Shown here piece after piece: positions 34,777 through 43,923 of a DNA stretch of 64,000 nucleotides. The stretch is from assembly GCF_030036535.1 (NCBI RefSeq), contig NZ_CP080388.1, forward strand, positions 1,669,001 to 1,733,000. Direction: 5' to 3'. Both the position numbers and the translations under genes were made by a program. Numbering within the stretch: position 1 is the stretch's first letter; each line of letters starts with the position of its first letter. A model generated the notes under the pieces. That model was not told the origin of the DNA. It did not search any database and saw only the letters and a list, made by a program, of their open reading frames with translations. This stretch comes from Agrobacterium cucumeris (GTDB taxonomy: Bacteria > Pseudomonadota > Alphaproteobacteria > Rhizobiales > Rhizobiaceae).

Positions 34777-34888
34777 TTGCACCCTCTCCGGTGATCGGAC
34801 GATCCTCAAGGTGATTGCATTGGCAATCGGGGATCGGCCTTTTCTGTATTGTCAGCATACAGCACTATCACCGGCGGCAGAAGATCAA

Positions 34889-34902
34889 ATGATATGAATC
34901 AA
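34889..34902 (-). promoter_or_regulatory. Fnr-type box upstream of nnrR
   Basis: On the minus strand TTGATTCATATCAT matches the Fnr consensus TTGAT-N4-ATCAA at all but the last base. At -41.5 spacing it would start transcription near 34854, 78 bases before the nnrR GTG. Confidence 0.55.
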
Positions 34903-34915
34903 GCGTTTGTTTTAA

Positions 34916-34929
34916 TTGATGATTGTCAA
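34916..34929 (-). promoter_or_regulatory. second Fnr/NnrR-type box upstream of nnrR
   Basis: TTGATGATTGTCAA fits TTG-N8-CAA and overlaps the stop of nirV (34926-34928). It lies 27 bp centre-to-centre from the box at 34889, so both could act on nnrR. The overlap with coding sequence makes chance occurrence possible. Confidence 0.45.
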
Positions 34930-35843
34930 GAAAACAGGGTGGTGGCACGAAGCTTTTCGAGAAGCGGCGCGTACCAGCGTGTGTCTCTTACGAGCCTGAA
35001 CCCGAGATTATCAGGCGGTACGCCAACGGCGCAGCCGCCGCTTTTTGGGTTTTTGACGAAGGCACTCATCGCCGCCCGGTGTTTTCCCGAAGCGACCGGA
35101 ATACCGCAGGAGGCGACGCTATCGATCGCCTCACCATCCTTGCCAAGTGTCACACGGTGGCTGCAGCTCGAGGTCCATTCCCAGACATTGCCGCCGAAAT
35201 CGGCAAGGCCATATTCGTTTTCGCCGAAGCTGCCATAGGATTGCGGAACGGGGTTGCCCGAGGCCCTGCGGCTGGTCTGCCGCTCGTAATCCGCCAGCCA
35301 GCGCAAAGCCGGGTTTTCACTATCGGCAGCGACACCCAGCGTCTCATCCGGAAAAAGCGAGCCGGCGGCGAAAGCCAGTTCAGCGTCGCTCGGCAGGCGC
35401 CAAACCTCGCCTGTCCGCTCGCTCAGCCACTGTGCATAGGCGTGGGCGTCATCCTGGCTGATGCCGGTTGCCGGTATCTCGCCGCCGACCGGAGCGGCAA
35501 AGCCGGGTTCCGGCTGCTGGCAGCCACCTTCCGCCACGCAGCGCGCATAATCCGCGCTCGATACCTGATATTTCATGATCGTCAGATTTTGTCGCATCGC
35601 CACGTCGACCATCGGCCCATCGACGGCATAACCATTGCGGAAATATTCGCCCTCCGCCCGATAGGTGAAATGTCTGGCGGGCACTGTAACGACCTGTGGA
35701 GCCATCATGGCCGCGCGGTCATCAATGCCGCTGCGGATGATCCCGGACTGGAAACCGATGGCCGTTGCCAGCAGCGTTGCAATCGAGAGCGGGAGAAGAA
35801 GCGAGACGGCGTTTGGGAAGTGGCTGTTGCCGGGAATGCCCAT
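34926..35843 (-). CDS. nirV: NirV-type formylglycine-generating-enzyme-like protein
   Basis: 305 aa. One N-terminal membrane segment or signal (residues 9-30) and a SUMF1/EgtB-type domain (about 110-300: GISQDDAHAYAQWLSERTGEVWRLPSDAELAFAA; NEYGLADFGGNVWEWTSS). nirV follows nirK in many denitrifiers; its role in nitrite reduction is still unclear. ATG 35843 is used; a longer reading from 35873 has poor context. It is separated from nirK by a strong 13-bp hairpin. Confidence 0.85.
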   Translation of the reverse strand: MGIPGNSHFPNAVSLLLPLSIATLLATAIGFQSGIIRSGIDDRAAMMAPQVVTVPARHFTYRAEGEYFRNGYAVDGPMVDVAMRQNLTIMKYQVSSADYARCVAEGGCQQPEPGFAAPVGGEIPATGISQDDAHAYAQWLSERTGEVWRLPSDAELAFAAGSLFPDETLGVAADSENPALRWLADYERQTSRRASGNPVPQSYGSFGENEYGLADFGGNVWEWTSSCSHRVTLGKDGEAIDSVASCGIPVASGKHRAAMSAFVKNPKSGGCAVGVPPDNLGFRLVRDTRWYAPLLEKLRATTLFS

Positions 35844-35908
35844 GGGAACCTGCCTGCGTCGAGAAGACGCCAAAGTTCGGGCCTGCTTTCAGGCCGCATA
35901 GCAGAAGG

Positions 35909-35945
35909 GGGAGCGCGCCGCGACCGCTGGCGGCGGCGCGCTCCC
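35909..35945 (-). terminator. strong hairpin between nirK and nirV
   Basis: GGGAGCGCGCCGC (35909-35921) pairs perfectly with GCGGCGCGCTCCC (35933-35945) across an 11-nt loop. The stem is almost all GC. On the minus strand it is followed by CCTTCT, a poor U tract. It should stabilise nirK mRNA and reduce read-through to nirV. Confidence 0.6.
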
Positions 35946-35952
35946 GTTTGTG

Positions 35953-37098
35953 TCAGATGCTCGAGGGGGCAAGCACCGCCTGCATCAGGCTGTTGTTCCA
36001 CTCACCGGTCACCTTGAAGTGGGCGGCTGCACCCAGCTCGAAAGCTTCAATGAGGTTGTGGTTGACATAAGCGTAGATGCCGGGCTGCTCGAAGGTGTAG
36101 AAGGCCGCACCCGCCGTGCCGCCGGGAATGAACCAGGTTTCCTGGTCGAGATCCGGTGGGTTGCGGAACTTGCCCGTTGCCCAGACATAATCGCCATGGC
36201 CGCCGATGAGGTGCGGACGGGTATCACGGTTTGCCTGCGAATGGACGATCAGCACCTTCTCGCCAACGGCGGCCTGGAGGGCATGTTCCCCGGTCAGGGC
36301 ACCGACTGCGCCATTGAAGACGATGTGGCTCGGTGTCAGCTTGCGCATCACTTCCAGCGTATCGGCCATGGCGTCGCCGGCGCTTTCATATTTCTTGAAA
36401 TTGCCGTTCTCGTCGCGCGGGATGTAAAAGTCCTGCTCGCCGACATAATAGATCTTGTCATAAACAAGCTCCTTGCCGTGGCCGTCCGTCAGGCCCTCAC
36501 GCGGCAGCACCATGATCGCGCCATTCATGCCCGAGGTGACGTGCCACGGCACCATGCCGGGAGGTGCGCAGTGATAGACGAAGACGCCAGCCTTGGTGGC
36601 CTTGAAGCGCAGGATCGCCTTTTCACCCGGGTTGACGATGGTGAGCCCGCCGCCGCCGAGCGCGCCGGTGGCCGAGTGGAAATCGATATTGTGCTGCAGC
36701 TCATTGGTGTCGGGGTTGATAAGGGTCAGTTCGACATAGTCGTCCTGGTGCACCACCATCAGAGGCCCGGGAACCGAACCGTTGAAGGTCATGGCGTGGA
36801 CCTCGGTGCCCTTGTCGTCGAGGATCATCTTCTGCTCTTTGATCGTAAGCGTGAACTCGACGATCTTCGGTCCGCCTTCGGCTTTCTGCGTGTGGGCATG
36901 CACGAAGGGCGGTTTGACGAGATCAACTTTTACGCGAGGCAGCGCCGCAATCTCAGCGCTCGTCAATGGCTTGGCTGCGGCCTTCTTTTCCTCTGCCGCG
37001 CTCGCTGCCGATGGCATGATGACGGGAGCTATAGCCCCTGCAAATGCTGCGCCTGCGAGAATATTACGCCGTGTGATGTGGAAGGTTTCCGTCATCAT
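35953..37098 (-). CDS. nirK: copper-containing nitrite reductase
   Basis: Periplasmic enzyme reducing nitrite to nitric oxide; 381 aa. Tat signal with RR at 10-11. Type-1 copper ligands His136, Cys177, His186, Met191 and type-2 ligands His141, His176, His347 are present, with the catalytic Asp139 (HNIDFH). Class I NirK signature [13 protein letters not shown] 37098 follows AGGAG; ATG 37095 is equally possible. A TTG-N8-CAA box at 37261-37274 is shared with the divergent nnrS. Confidence 0.96.
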   Translation of the reverse strand: MMTETFHITRRNILAGAAFAGAIAPVIMPSAASAAEEKKAAAKPLTSAEIAALPRVKVDLVKPPFVHAHTQKAEGGPKIVEFTLTIKEQKMILDDKGTEVHAMTFNGSVPGPLMVVHQDDYVELTLINPDTNELQHNIDFHSATGALGGGGLTIVNPGEKAILRFKATKAGVFVYHCAPPGMVPWHVTSGMNGAIMVLPREGLTDGHGKELVYDKIYYVGEQDFYIPRDENGNFKKYESAGDAMADTLEVMRKLTPSHIVFNGAVGALTGEHALQAAVGEKVLIVHSQANRDTRPHLIGGHGDYVWATGKFRNPPDLDQETWFIPGGTAGAAFYTFEQPGIYAYVNHNLIEAFELGAAAHFKVTGEWNNSLMQAVLAPSSI

Positions 37099-37260
37099 TC
37101 TTCTCCTATCCCTCTTGGGGCAGAGCATGTTTCGCTCTGTCACAGCATTTGTAGCGGAGGGGCGGAAATACAATTTGAGATGGAGCAAACTTCGCTTTCG
37201 GCACCCTGCGACATTTTGGCAGGCGGCTGAAGGCCGGCGTGGAAGCGTCGCACCGCCTCT

Positions 37261-37274
37261 TTGCCTGTTCGCAA
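37261..37274. promoter_or_regulatory. NnrR-type box between nirK and nnrS
   Basis: TTGCCTGTTCGCAA, extendable by one base each side to TTTGC...GCAAA. It fits the TTG-N8-CAA pattern of Fnr/NnrR-class sites. At -41.5 it would start nnrS at about 37309 (23-base leader) and nirK at about 37226 (about 128-base leader). Confidence 0.75.
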
Positions 37275-37331
37275 AGAAGTCGGACGGGCTTGCGTCTAGA
37301 CATATGTCAAGACCAAGCAAGGAGCATTATA

Positions 37332-38564
37332 ATGAGTGGCAGCGAAACCGTTCTCACCCAAGGGCGCAGCCGGCCAAAGGGCGGCATTCCAAGAGGGCTG
37401 GCGCGCACCGGCCCGGTTATCTTTTCGTACGGCTTCCGGCCGTTTTTCCTCGGTGGCGCCCTGTGGGCCATCGTGGCGATGGTGTTGTGGATCGCAGCCC
37501 TTTCCGGCTTCATCGACCTCGGCGGGGATTACGGCGCACCGAACTGGCATGCCCATGAGATGCTGTTCGGTTTTGCCTCGGCGGTGCTGGCCGGCTTTCT
37601 TTTGACGGCCGTGCCGAACTGGACGGGGCGGCTGCCGGTGTCGGGCAAACCCTTGGTGTGGCTGTTTGCGCTCTGGTGTGCCGGCCGGCTTTTCCTGCTT
37701 GTGCCGGACCATGTGGGCGTGGTCACTGCCGCAGCCGTGGACGGGCTTTTCCTGCCGGCACTTCTGGCGATCTGCGCGCGTGAGGTCATTGCCGGGCGAA
37801 AATGGAAGGACCTGAAGGTGCTGGGCGGGCTGCTGGCGCTTTCCGTTGCCAACATCATATTCCATGTTGCAGCGATTGGGGGTGATCATAGCTTGATCGC
37901 GACCCGCCTTGCGGTCTCGGCCTACACGGTTCTTGTCATCATCGTAGGCGGCCGCATCGTGCCGAGTTTTACCCGCAACTGGCTGAACCGTTTCGGCCGC
38001 ACGGATTTCCCAGTGCCCTATAACGGCTTCGATACCGCCGCCATCCTCACCGGCATCGCGGCGCTGGCCGTCTGGACGATAGAGCCTGAGAGCATCGTGG
38101 CGGTGCCAACGGCGCTTCTGGCGGCTTTCATGCACGCCGTGCGTCTGATCCGCTGGCGCGGCTGGACGACATGGCCGGAGCAGGTGCTGGTGGTGCTGCA
38201 TGTCGCCTACGCCTTCATCCCCGTCGGTTTCATTACCATAGCGCTGGCGGCTCTTGACGTCATGGACACACGTTCCGTCCTGCATGTCTTCACCGTCGGC
38301 GTTATCGGCTGCATGATGCTTGCTGTCATGACGAGAGCGAGCCTTGGCCATACCGGGCGCAAGCTTGCGGCCAGCAGGGTCACCATTGTCGCTTATGTGG
38401 CGCTGATCGCCTGCGCGCTGCTGAGACCGGCAGCCGAGTTCTTCCCCGGTGCGATGATGCATCTCTACGCTTGCTCGGCGCTCTTCTGGATCGTGGGTTT
38501 CGGTCTCTTCTGCGTTGAATATGGGCCGATCCTGATGCGCGAGCGCAAACCGCTGAAAGCCTAG
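37332..38564 (+). CDS. nnrS: NnrS-family haem/copper membrane protein, copy 1
   Basis: 410 aa, about 12 hydrophobic segments, with NnrS-typical GAPNWHAHEMLFGFASAVLAGFLLTAVPNWTGR. NnrS is a nitric-oxide-stress membrane protein, regulated by NnrR in relatives. ATG 37332 follows AAGGAG. Divergent from nirK across the shared box, and closed by a perfect terminator. A second member is at 56651. Confidence 0.9.
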   Translation: MSGSETVLTQGRSRPKGGIPRGLARTGPVIFSYGFRPFFLGGALWAIVAMVLWIAALSGFIDLGGDYGAPNWHAHEMLFGFASAVLAGFLLTAVPNWTGRLPVSGKPLVWLFALWCAGRLFLLVPDHVGVVTAAAVDGLFLPALLAICAREVIAGRKWKDLKVLGGLLALSVANIIFHVAAIGGDHSLIATRLAVSAYTVLVIIVGGRIVPSFTRNWLNRFGRTDFPVPYNGFDTAAILTGIAALAVWTIEPESIVAVPTALLAAFMHAVRLIRWRGWTTWPEQVLVVLHVAYAFIPVGFITIALAALDVMDTRSVLHVFTVGVIGCMMLAVMTRASLGHTGRKLAASRVTIVAYVALIACALLRPAAEFFPGAMMHLYACSALFWIVGFGLFCVEYGPILMRERKPLKA

Positions 38565-38582
38565 ATTGCTTGCGACGCCGCC

Positions 38583-38625
38583 AAAACGAAACGCCCCGGA
38601 AGCAATTTCCGGGGCGTTTCGTTTT
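38583..38625. terminator. bidirectional intrinsic terminator
   Basis: A perfect 19-bp stem (38583-38601 with 38607-38625, 5-nt loop) with AAAA before and TTTT after, core ACGCCCCGGAA. It lies between convergent nnrS and the second DUF2249 gene and can work for both strands. Confidence 0.92.
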
Positions 38626-38645
38626 CTGGGGATTTGATTTCCGGC

Positions 38646-39179
38646 TTAATGCGCGCCGGCACCGGCGCGGATGAATATACGAAACGCCGTGCGCGCCTCG
38701 TCGAAATTGCCGGCCCATTGATGACCCCGGGCCAGAAGTTCCGGGTAAAGGAAAGTCGGCTCCTGCGGCATCAGCACGAAGATCACGGCACCCGGCGGAA
38801 GACGGTCAAGTGCGGCAAGCGTGCGGCTCGCCTGGCCTTCGGTCGTCTCGTCGCTCAGATCGAGATAGATGACCGGATCGGGCCATATCTGCGGCTCCTC
38901 GGCATTACCTGCAAGCGCCGGTGACACGGAAATCTGTTCGGTCTCAGTGGATTGCGGCGTAAACAGCACTTCCCAGTCGCCGCCGCCGATTTCCCTGACC
39001 TGATGGTCGAAACCGCGCTCCGCCATCACCTTGAACAGCGGAACGGGCCGGAAGGTGGCGTATAATCGCAGCGCTTCACCGGGAGCAAGCCCGGCCACGG
39101 CTTCCATGATGGCCGGAAAGGGCTCGCCGCCGCTCAGTAAAAGCGGCCGCACATCGAGTTCCCTGATCATTTCCGTCAT
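38646..39179 (-). CDS. DUF2249-domain protein, two-domain
   Basis: 177 aa. It seems to hold two copies of the small TusA-like DUF2249 fold: one at about 6-75 (ELDVRPLLLSGGEPFPAIMEAVAGLAPGEALRLYATFRP) and a weaker one at 100-172. DUF2249 genes recur in denitrification clusters but their role is unknown. It lies downstream of the other DUF2249 gene and norD, in the same direction. No catalytic Cys is evident. Confidence 0.78.
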   Translation of the reverse strand: MTEMIRELDVRPLLLSGGEPFPAIMEAVAGLAPGEALRLYATFRPVPLFKVMAERGFDHQVREIGGGDWEVLFTPQSTETEQISVSPALAGNAEEPQIWPDPVIYLDLSDETTEGQASRTLAALDRLPPGAVIFVLMPQEPTFLYPELLARGHQWAGNFDEARTAFRIFIRAGAGAH

Positions 39180-39257
39180 TGCATCACCTCATCTGTCGGC
39201 TGGCGGCGGCACGGGCCGTCCGCCAGAGGTCTTTTCACCATGCCGCAGGCGCTGGGG

Positions 39258-39563
39258 TCAATGCTCGGATCCGCAGCAGCATTCGCAGCCGGACATATCG
39301 TCCTCGGAACCTTCGGCCTGTTCTTCCAGCCGGCCGATATCGAGACGCCAGACGTCCGGGCCCTGTTCGAGGTATTCCCAGCCGAACTGGCCGGGGAAAT
39401 TGGTGGCCAGCTGGTAAAGCAGTGGACGGGGATCGTGATCGCTGGTGATCTGTAGCGATTGACCTTCGGTCAATGCGTTGAGCGCACCGAAAATGCGCGG
39501 ATGGCGTTCGCGGTGCGGAATGATGCGCACGTCGATATTGGTTGCGGTTTGGGCTTCGGACAT
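39258..39563 (-). CDS. DUF2249-domain protein with cysteine-rich tail
   Basis: 101 aa. A DUF2249 fold (about 10-80: ALNALTEGQSLQITSDHDPRPLLYQLATNFPGQFGWEYLEQGP) ends in an acidic tail and the cluster CECCCGSEH, a possible copper or iron site. ATG 39563 lies 8 bases after GGAG; the longer frame to 39779 overlaps norD antisense-free space without support. It follows norD by 145 bases containing an imperfect stem-loop. Confidence 0.8.
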   Translation of the reverse strand: MSEAQTATNIDVRIIPHRERHPRIFGALNALTEGQSLQITSDHDPRPLLYQLATNFPGQFGWEYLEQGPDVWRLDIGRLEEQAEGSEDDMSGCECCCGSEH

Positions 39564-39663
39564 AGGCTGGCTCCACGGCCGCGGATGGAATGATGTCCGG
39601 CGGTGCGGCCGGCCGACGGACTGGAAAAACCTATCCGCCGGGCGGTCGGGAGACATTGTCGCC

Positions 39664-39700
39664 GCGCAAACAAACCTGAGATTCGTCAGGTTCGTTGCGC
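39664..39700 (-). terminator. imperfect stem-loop between norD and DUF2249
   Basis: Outer GCGCAA/TTGCGC and inner AACCTGA/TCAGGTT pair around a 6-nt loop. On the minus strand a T-rich TTTGTTTG follows the inner stem, so it may partly terminate nor transcripts. Moderate support only. Confidence 0.5.
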
Positions 39701-39708
39701 GCCATGCT

Positions 39709-41607
39709 TCAGCCGGCAAGGCTGCGATAAATCGCCGGCAGCGCCGATGGCAGCTTGGCGATCCTGCTGACGATGGCATAGCCGTTCTGGCCGAACATGG
39801 CCGGAATATAGGACTGCGCCTTGCTGTCGACAGTCACGCCGAAGACGCTGACGCCCGAACGTCTGGCTTCGGAAACCGCGCGGCGGCTGTCCTCGATGGC
39901 GAAGCGGCCCTCATAGTGGTCGACATCGTTCGGCTTCCCGTCCGTCAGCAACAGAAGCAGCTTGCGGCGCTCCGGCCTCTCATGCAGCTTGGCGCTGGCG
40001 TGGCGGATGGCGGGGCCGATGCGGGTGTAGAAACCGGGTTTCAGCGCCGCGATACGCCGCTCGATAGTGTGCCCCATCGGCTCATCGAAATCCTTCACCG
40101 TCTCCACCCGCACCCAGGAACGGCGGCGGGAGGTGAAGGTCAGGATGGAGTGACTGTCGCCGCAGGCGGAAAGCCCGTGGGCAAGCACCAGCAGGGCTTC
40201 CTTCTCCACATCGAGCACCCGGCGGTTGTCGAACCAGGCATCGGTCGATAGCGACACATCGACGAGGATCGTTACGGCAAGATCATGCGCCTGCGGGCGG
40301 CTTGCCATATGAATGCGGTCGCTGCCCTGTCCTCCAGCGGCGATATCGCTTCTGGCGCGAACCACGGCGTCAAGATCGAGATCATTGCCGTCAAGCTGGG
40401 CGCGCAGCATCTCGTAGCGTGGCCGCAGCACCTCGAATTGCCGCCTGACCCGGCGGATGAGGCTTTTGGTGTCCGGGTCGGGTTCCGGTGCCGTCTCGGC
40501 GTCTTTCGCCGGACCGGCGATGACCCGGCAATGGTCGGCGAGATAGGTACCGCTGCGATAATCCCATTCGGGATAGGTCAGCTCCGCTGTCAGCGGGGAA
40601 TGGTTCAGTGCTTCAGGCGGCAGGTCGAGATCGAAGCGGAAGCGGGCGGAAGGCCGCCCCTTTCTTTCACCCAGCGTCATATCGTCAAGCTCGTCCGCCG
40701 CGCTGCCGTCGGTATCGTCGCTATCATCACCGGGCCGGTCGACATTGACCATCTCTGCCATGGCGAGGATTTTTTCGAAACGGTTGAGGATGAAGGGGCT
40801 GCGTTCGGTCTGGCGGTTCTCGGCCTTTTCGCGCACGGCGATATGGCGGGCGGCCTCCGCCCCCTGCGGCGCGGCGCCCGCTGCCGGCTGGTCCTCGCTT
40901 TGCCGGGCATCGGATGTTTCGCGCAGCAGCGTGTCCGGCCATAGCGGCACCGGCAGCATCGGCAGGTAGCGCGGCGGCGCTTTTTCCGGAAGACCGGCGG
41001 GTGGCGCATGGCCCTCGATCCCTGCCGCATCGGCGAGCATGGAAAGCACCCGTTGTTCCACCTGCTGCTCCGTCTGCGGCAGCGGACGTTTCTGGCGCAC
41101 CGCGAGCATGGCGGCGCACAGCCGGCGATAACGGGCCTTCATTCCGGGGAAGGCATGGATGACGGCTTTTGTCAGTTCTGCGGCGCGGTCGAGCCGGGCA
41201 AGATCGTTGCGAAGCGGGTCGGCGGCCATGACTGGTTCAAGCGGCATCATCGCCATGGCGGCGGCGAGCCAGAGATAGAGATCGCGATTGAGACGCCGGT
41301 CGGGAAACAGATCGAGCACCGGCGGCAGCATCAGCGTGGCATGATCACGTCCGGGCTGGGCGAGCTTCTCTTCGCCAAGGCCCATGCGCTGGCGCAGCCT
41401 CAGCCGGTGGCTGGAGGTGCGGGCGCGGGCTGGCGCGATCTGCACCGCATGTTCACCACCAAAACCGCGGAAACATATGGCCAGCACGGCCTGCATATCC
41501 TCCAGCTTCACGGCATGATCCGGGAAGCGCAGCCATGTGCCGGTTTCGCCGATTAGCCTGTGCCAGGCGCGGCCGACGGTTTCTTCCAGTTCCAGAAAGT
41601 CCAGCAT
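39709..41607 (-). CDS. norD: NorD, VWA-domain activation protein
   Basis: 632 aa. C-terminal von Willebrand A domain with the MIDAS motif DVSLST (about residues 440-620, and LLLLTDGKPND). With the MoxR-type ATPase NorQ it is needed for nitric oxide reductase maturation, probably cofactor insertion. Central part acidic and low complexity (DDSDDTDGSAADELDD). Last core gene of norEFCBQD. Confidence 0.92.
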   Translation of the reverse strand: MLDFLELEETVGRAWHRLIGETGTWLRFPDHAVKLEDMQAVLAICFRGFGGEHAVQIAPARARTSSHRLRLRQRMGLGEEKLAQPGRDHATLMLPPVLDLFPDRRLNRDLYLWLAAAMAMMPLEPVMAADPLRNDLARLDRAAELTKAVIHAFPGMKARYRRLCAAMLAVRQKRPLPQTEQQVEQRVLSMLADAAGIEGHAPPAGLPEKAPPRYLPMLPVPLWPDTLLRETSDARQSEDQPAAGAAPQGAEAARHIAVREKAENRQTERSPFILNRFEKILAMAEMVNVDRPGDDSDDTDGSAADELDDMTLGERKGRPSARFRFDLDLPPEALNHSPLTAELTYPEWDYRSGTYLADHCRVIAGPAKDAETAPEPDPDTKSLIRRVRRQFEVLRPRYEMLRAQLDGNDLDLDAVVRARSDIAAGGQGSDRIHMASRPQAHDLAVTILVDVSLSTDAWFDNRRVLDVEKEALLVLAHGLSACGDSHSILTFTSRRRSWVRVETVKDFDEPMGHTIERRIAALKPGFYTRIGPAIRHASAKLHERPERRKLLLLLTDGKPNDVDHYEGRFAIEDSRRAVSEARRSGVSVFGVTVDSKAQSYIPAMFGQNGYAIVSRIAKLPSALPAIYRSLAG

Positions 41608-41674
41608 GGTTTATCCTCATGGCATCGGACCGGAACGCACGGGGCCGCGCAATCCGGCGTGGATATCAAAGCGC

Positions 41675-42487
41675 CTATCGAATGATCGCATCCGCGACTT
41701 CATGCAGCGCGGCCTTCACATCCGGCTCGTCAGTCAGCGGTTCGATCATGGTCGCGCGCACGGCCTGACGGGCGGGAAGGCCGGTATCGATGAGGCTGGC
41801 GCAATAGACGAGCAGACGGGTGGAGACGCCTTCTTCCAGATCGTGGCCTTTCAGGCCGCGCAGCCGGTGGGCAAGATCGACGAGCGGCTCGACATCGCGC
41901 GCATCCAGCCCGCTTTCATGCGAAACGACGGCGATTTCCTGCTCCTTGGGCAGAAAATCGAATTCAATGGCGACGAAACGCTGGCGGGTGCTGGGCTTCA
42001 GGCTCTTTAAAAGATTCTGGTATCCGGGATTGTAGGACACGACGAGCATGAAGCCAGAGGGCGCTTCCAGCACTTCGCCGGTGCGTTCCAGTGGCAGGAT
42101 GCGGCGATCATCGGTGAGGGGATGCAGCACGACAGCCACATCCTTGCGCGCCTCAACGATCTCGTCGAGGTAACATATGCCGCCCTGGCGCACGGACCTC
42201 GTCAGCGGGCCGTCCATCCAGACGGTTTCGCCGCCTTTCAGCAGGTAACGACCGGTCAGATCAGCGGCAGCAAGATCGTCGTGGCACGAAACGGTGGAAA
42301 GCGGCAGGCCGAGTTTCGCTGCCATGTGGCTGACGAAACGGGTCTTGCCGCAACCTGTCGGGCCTTTCAGCAGAAGCGGCAATTGCCGCACCCAGGCGCT
42401 TTCGAACAGCGTGCATTCATTGCCGAGCGGGGTGTAGAACGGCGCGTCCGGCAAAGGCTGCGGCGCGGGGCGGAAAATCGTATTCAT
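41675..42487 (-). CDS. norQ: NorQ, MoxR-type AAA+ ATPase
   Basis: 270 aa. Walker A GPTGCGKT (about 42-49), Walker B ICYLDEI, and sensor region VVSYNPGYQNLLKSLKPSTRQRF. It drives NorCB assembly with NorD. ATG 42487 is chosen (GGAG six bases upstream); ATG 42493 is directly on the ribosome site, and the open frame to 43036 is inside norB. Confidence 0.93.
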   Translation of the reverse strand: MNTIFRPAPQPLPDAPFYTPLGNECTLFESAWVRQLPLLLKGPTGCGKTRFVSHMAAKLGLPLSTVSCHDDLAAADLTGRYLLKGGETVWMDGPLTRSVRQGGICYLDEIVEARKDVAVVLHPLTDDRRILPLERTGEVLEAPSGFMLVVSYNPGYQNLLKSLKPSTRQRFVAIEFDFLPKEQEIAVVSHESGLDARDVEPLVDLAHRLRGLKGHDLEEGVSTRLLVYCASLIDTGLPARQAVRATMIEPLTDEPDVKAALHEVADAIIR

Positions 42488-42514
42488 GGTCATCTCCATG
42501 GTTGGTGGTAAGGA

Positions 42515-42545
42515 ACCGGCTCTCCGGGGGAAAAAGAGAGCCGGT
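42515..42545 (-). repeat. hairpin between norB and norQ
   Basis: ACCGGCTCTC (42515-42524) pairs perfectly with GAGAGCCGGT (42536-42545), 11-nt loop. It lies 8 bases after the norB stop. No U-run after the stem on the minus strand. It likely sets norCB mRNA above norQD. Confidence 0.6.
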
Positions 42546-42552
42546 CCGTTTC

Positions 42553-43899
42553 TCATTCGGCGGGCTGCACGAGGCGGGCAACGTCGCCCTGTTTCTGCTT
42601 GCCCGGTACCAGGATTGCCCAGATGAACATGACCGCCGAAATGAGAACCGCGAAACCAGAACCGAGACGGATCCAGTAGAAGATCGCCAGCTGGTCCTGC
42701 ACATCCATGAAGCTTTCGCCCATGACCCGCTGAAGCTGGATCTGCACCACGCCGGCGAATGTCAGCGCGAAGGTCATCACCGACATGGCCGTGCACATGA
42801 CCCAGAAGCTCGTCATCGAAAGCCACTGGTTGTAGGGCGCGCGTTTCTTCATTTCGGGTATGGCATAGGCCATCATCGCAAGGTTCAGCATCACATAGGC
42901 GCCGAAGAAGGCGAGGTGCCCGTGGGCGGCGGTAAGCTGCGTGCCGTGGGTGTAATAATTCACCGACGACAGCGTGTGCAGGAAGCCCCAGACGCCGGCG
43001 CCGAAGAAGGCCATTACCGAGCAGCCGATCGACCACAGAAGCGCGGCGCGGTTCTCATGCTTGCGGCCAGCCTTCCAGGTCATGACGAAGGTGAAGATGA
43101 CCATGGTGAAGAAGGGGGCCACTTCCAGCGTCGAGAACAGCGAACCGATCCACTGCCAGTAACCCGGCGCGCCGATCCAGTAATAATGGTGACCCGTGCC
43201 GAGAATGCCCGAGAACAGGGCAAGACCGACGATGACATAGAGCCATTTTTCCACCACTTCGCGGTCGATGCCGTTGAGCTTGATCATCAGGAAGGCGAGG
43301 ATCGACGCCATGATCAGTTCCCACACGCCTTCCACCCACAGATGGATGACGTACCACCAGTACATCTTGTCGAGCGCCAGATTGATGGGGTTGTAAAAGG
43401 CGAAGAGGAAGAAGATCGCCAGACCCCAGAGACCGAAGAGCAGGATGTTGATGACGGTGGTCTTGCGGCCCTTCAGCGCCGTCATGGTGATGTTGAACAG
43501 GAACATCAAAACGACAAGCACGATGCCGACCTTGATGGCGAAGGGCTGTTCGAGGAATTCGCGGCCTTCATGGATGCGGAACATATAACCGACCACGGCA
43601 ACCGCGGCGGCCACCAGGAAGATCCAGAACTGCGCGATGGCGAGCTTGGGGCTGTAAAGCTCCGTTTCCGTCTCTTCCGGCAGAAGATAGAAGGTCGAGC
43701 CCATGAAGCCCATCAACAGCCACACGACCAGTGCATTGGTGTGGATCATGCGCACGATGTTGAAGGGCAGAAGCTCTGAAAGCGTGTTGGGCAGCACGTA
43801 GATCGTCGCGGCGATGACGCCGAACAGGATCTGCGCCACGAACAGCCCGATTGCGCCGTAAAAATACAGCATGGCGACTTTTTGCGTCTGGTATTTCAT
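42553..43899 (-). CDS. norB: nitric oxide reductase, large subunit (cNor)
   Basis: 448-aa haem-copper-superfamily membrane protein reducing NO to N2O. Haem and FeB ligand regions visible: IVRMIHTNALVVWLL, IHLWVEGVWELI (with the FeB Glu), GTGHHYYWIG and THGTQLTAAHGHLAFFG. It lacks the quinol-oxidising N-terminal extension of qNor; NorC is adjacent. Follows norC by 24 bases. Confidence 0.96.
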   Translation of the reverse strand: MKYQTQKVAMLYFYGAIGLFVAQILFGVIAATIYVLPNTLSELLPFNIVRMIHTNALVVWLLMGFMGSTFYLLPEETETELYSPKLAIAQFWIFLVAAAVAVVGYMFRIHEGREFLEQPFAIKVGIVLVVLMFLFNITMTALKGRKTTVINILLFGLWGLAIFFLFAFYNPINLALDKMYWWYVIHLWVEGVWELIMASILAFLMIKLNGIDREVVEKWLYVIVGLALFSGILGTGHHYYWIGAPGYWQWIGSLFSTLEVAPFFTMVIFTFVMTWKAGRKHENRAALLWSIGCSVMAFFGAGVWGFLHTLSSVNYYTHGTQLTAAHGHLAFFGAYVMLNLAMMAYAIPEMKKRAPYNQWLSMTSFWVMCTAMSVMTFALTFAGVVQIQLQRVMGESFMDVQDQLAIFYWIRLGSGFAVLISAVMFIWAILVPGKQKQGDVARLVQPAE

Positions 43900-43923
43900 C
43901 TCGTCATCTCCTTGCCGTCAACC

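Noticed and set aside
34814..34827. ATTGCATTGGCAAT palindrome upstream of nnrR as an NnrR box
   Set aside because: TTG and CAA are only six bases apart instead of eight, so it does not fit the family spacing.
41675..43036. 453-codon reading of norQ reaching into norB
   Set aside because: The extra N-terminal part is in another frame of norB and the ATG at 42487 has a good ribosome site and gives the normal NorQ length.
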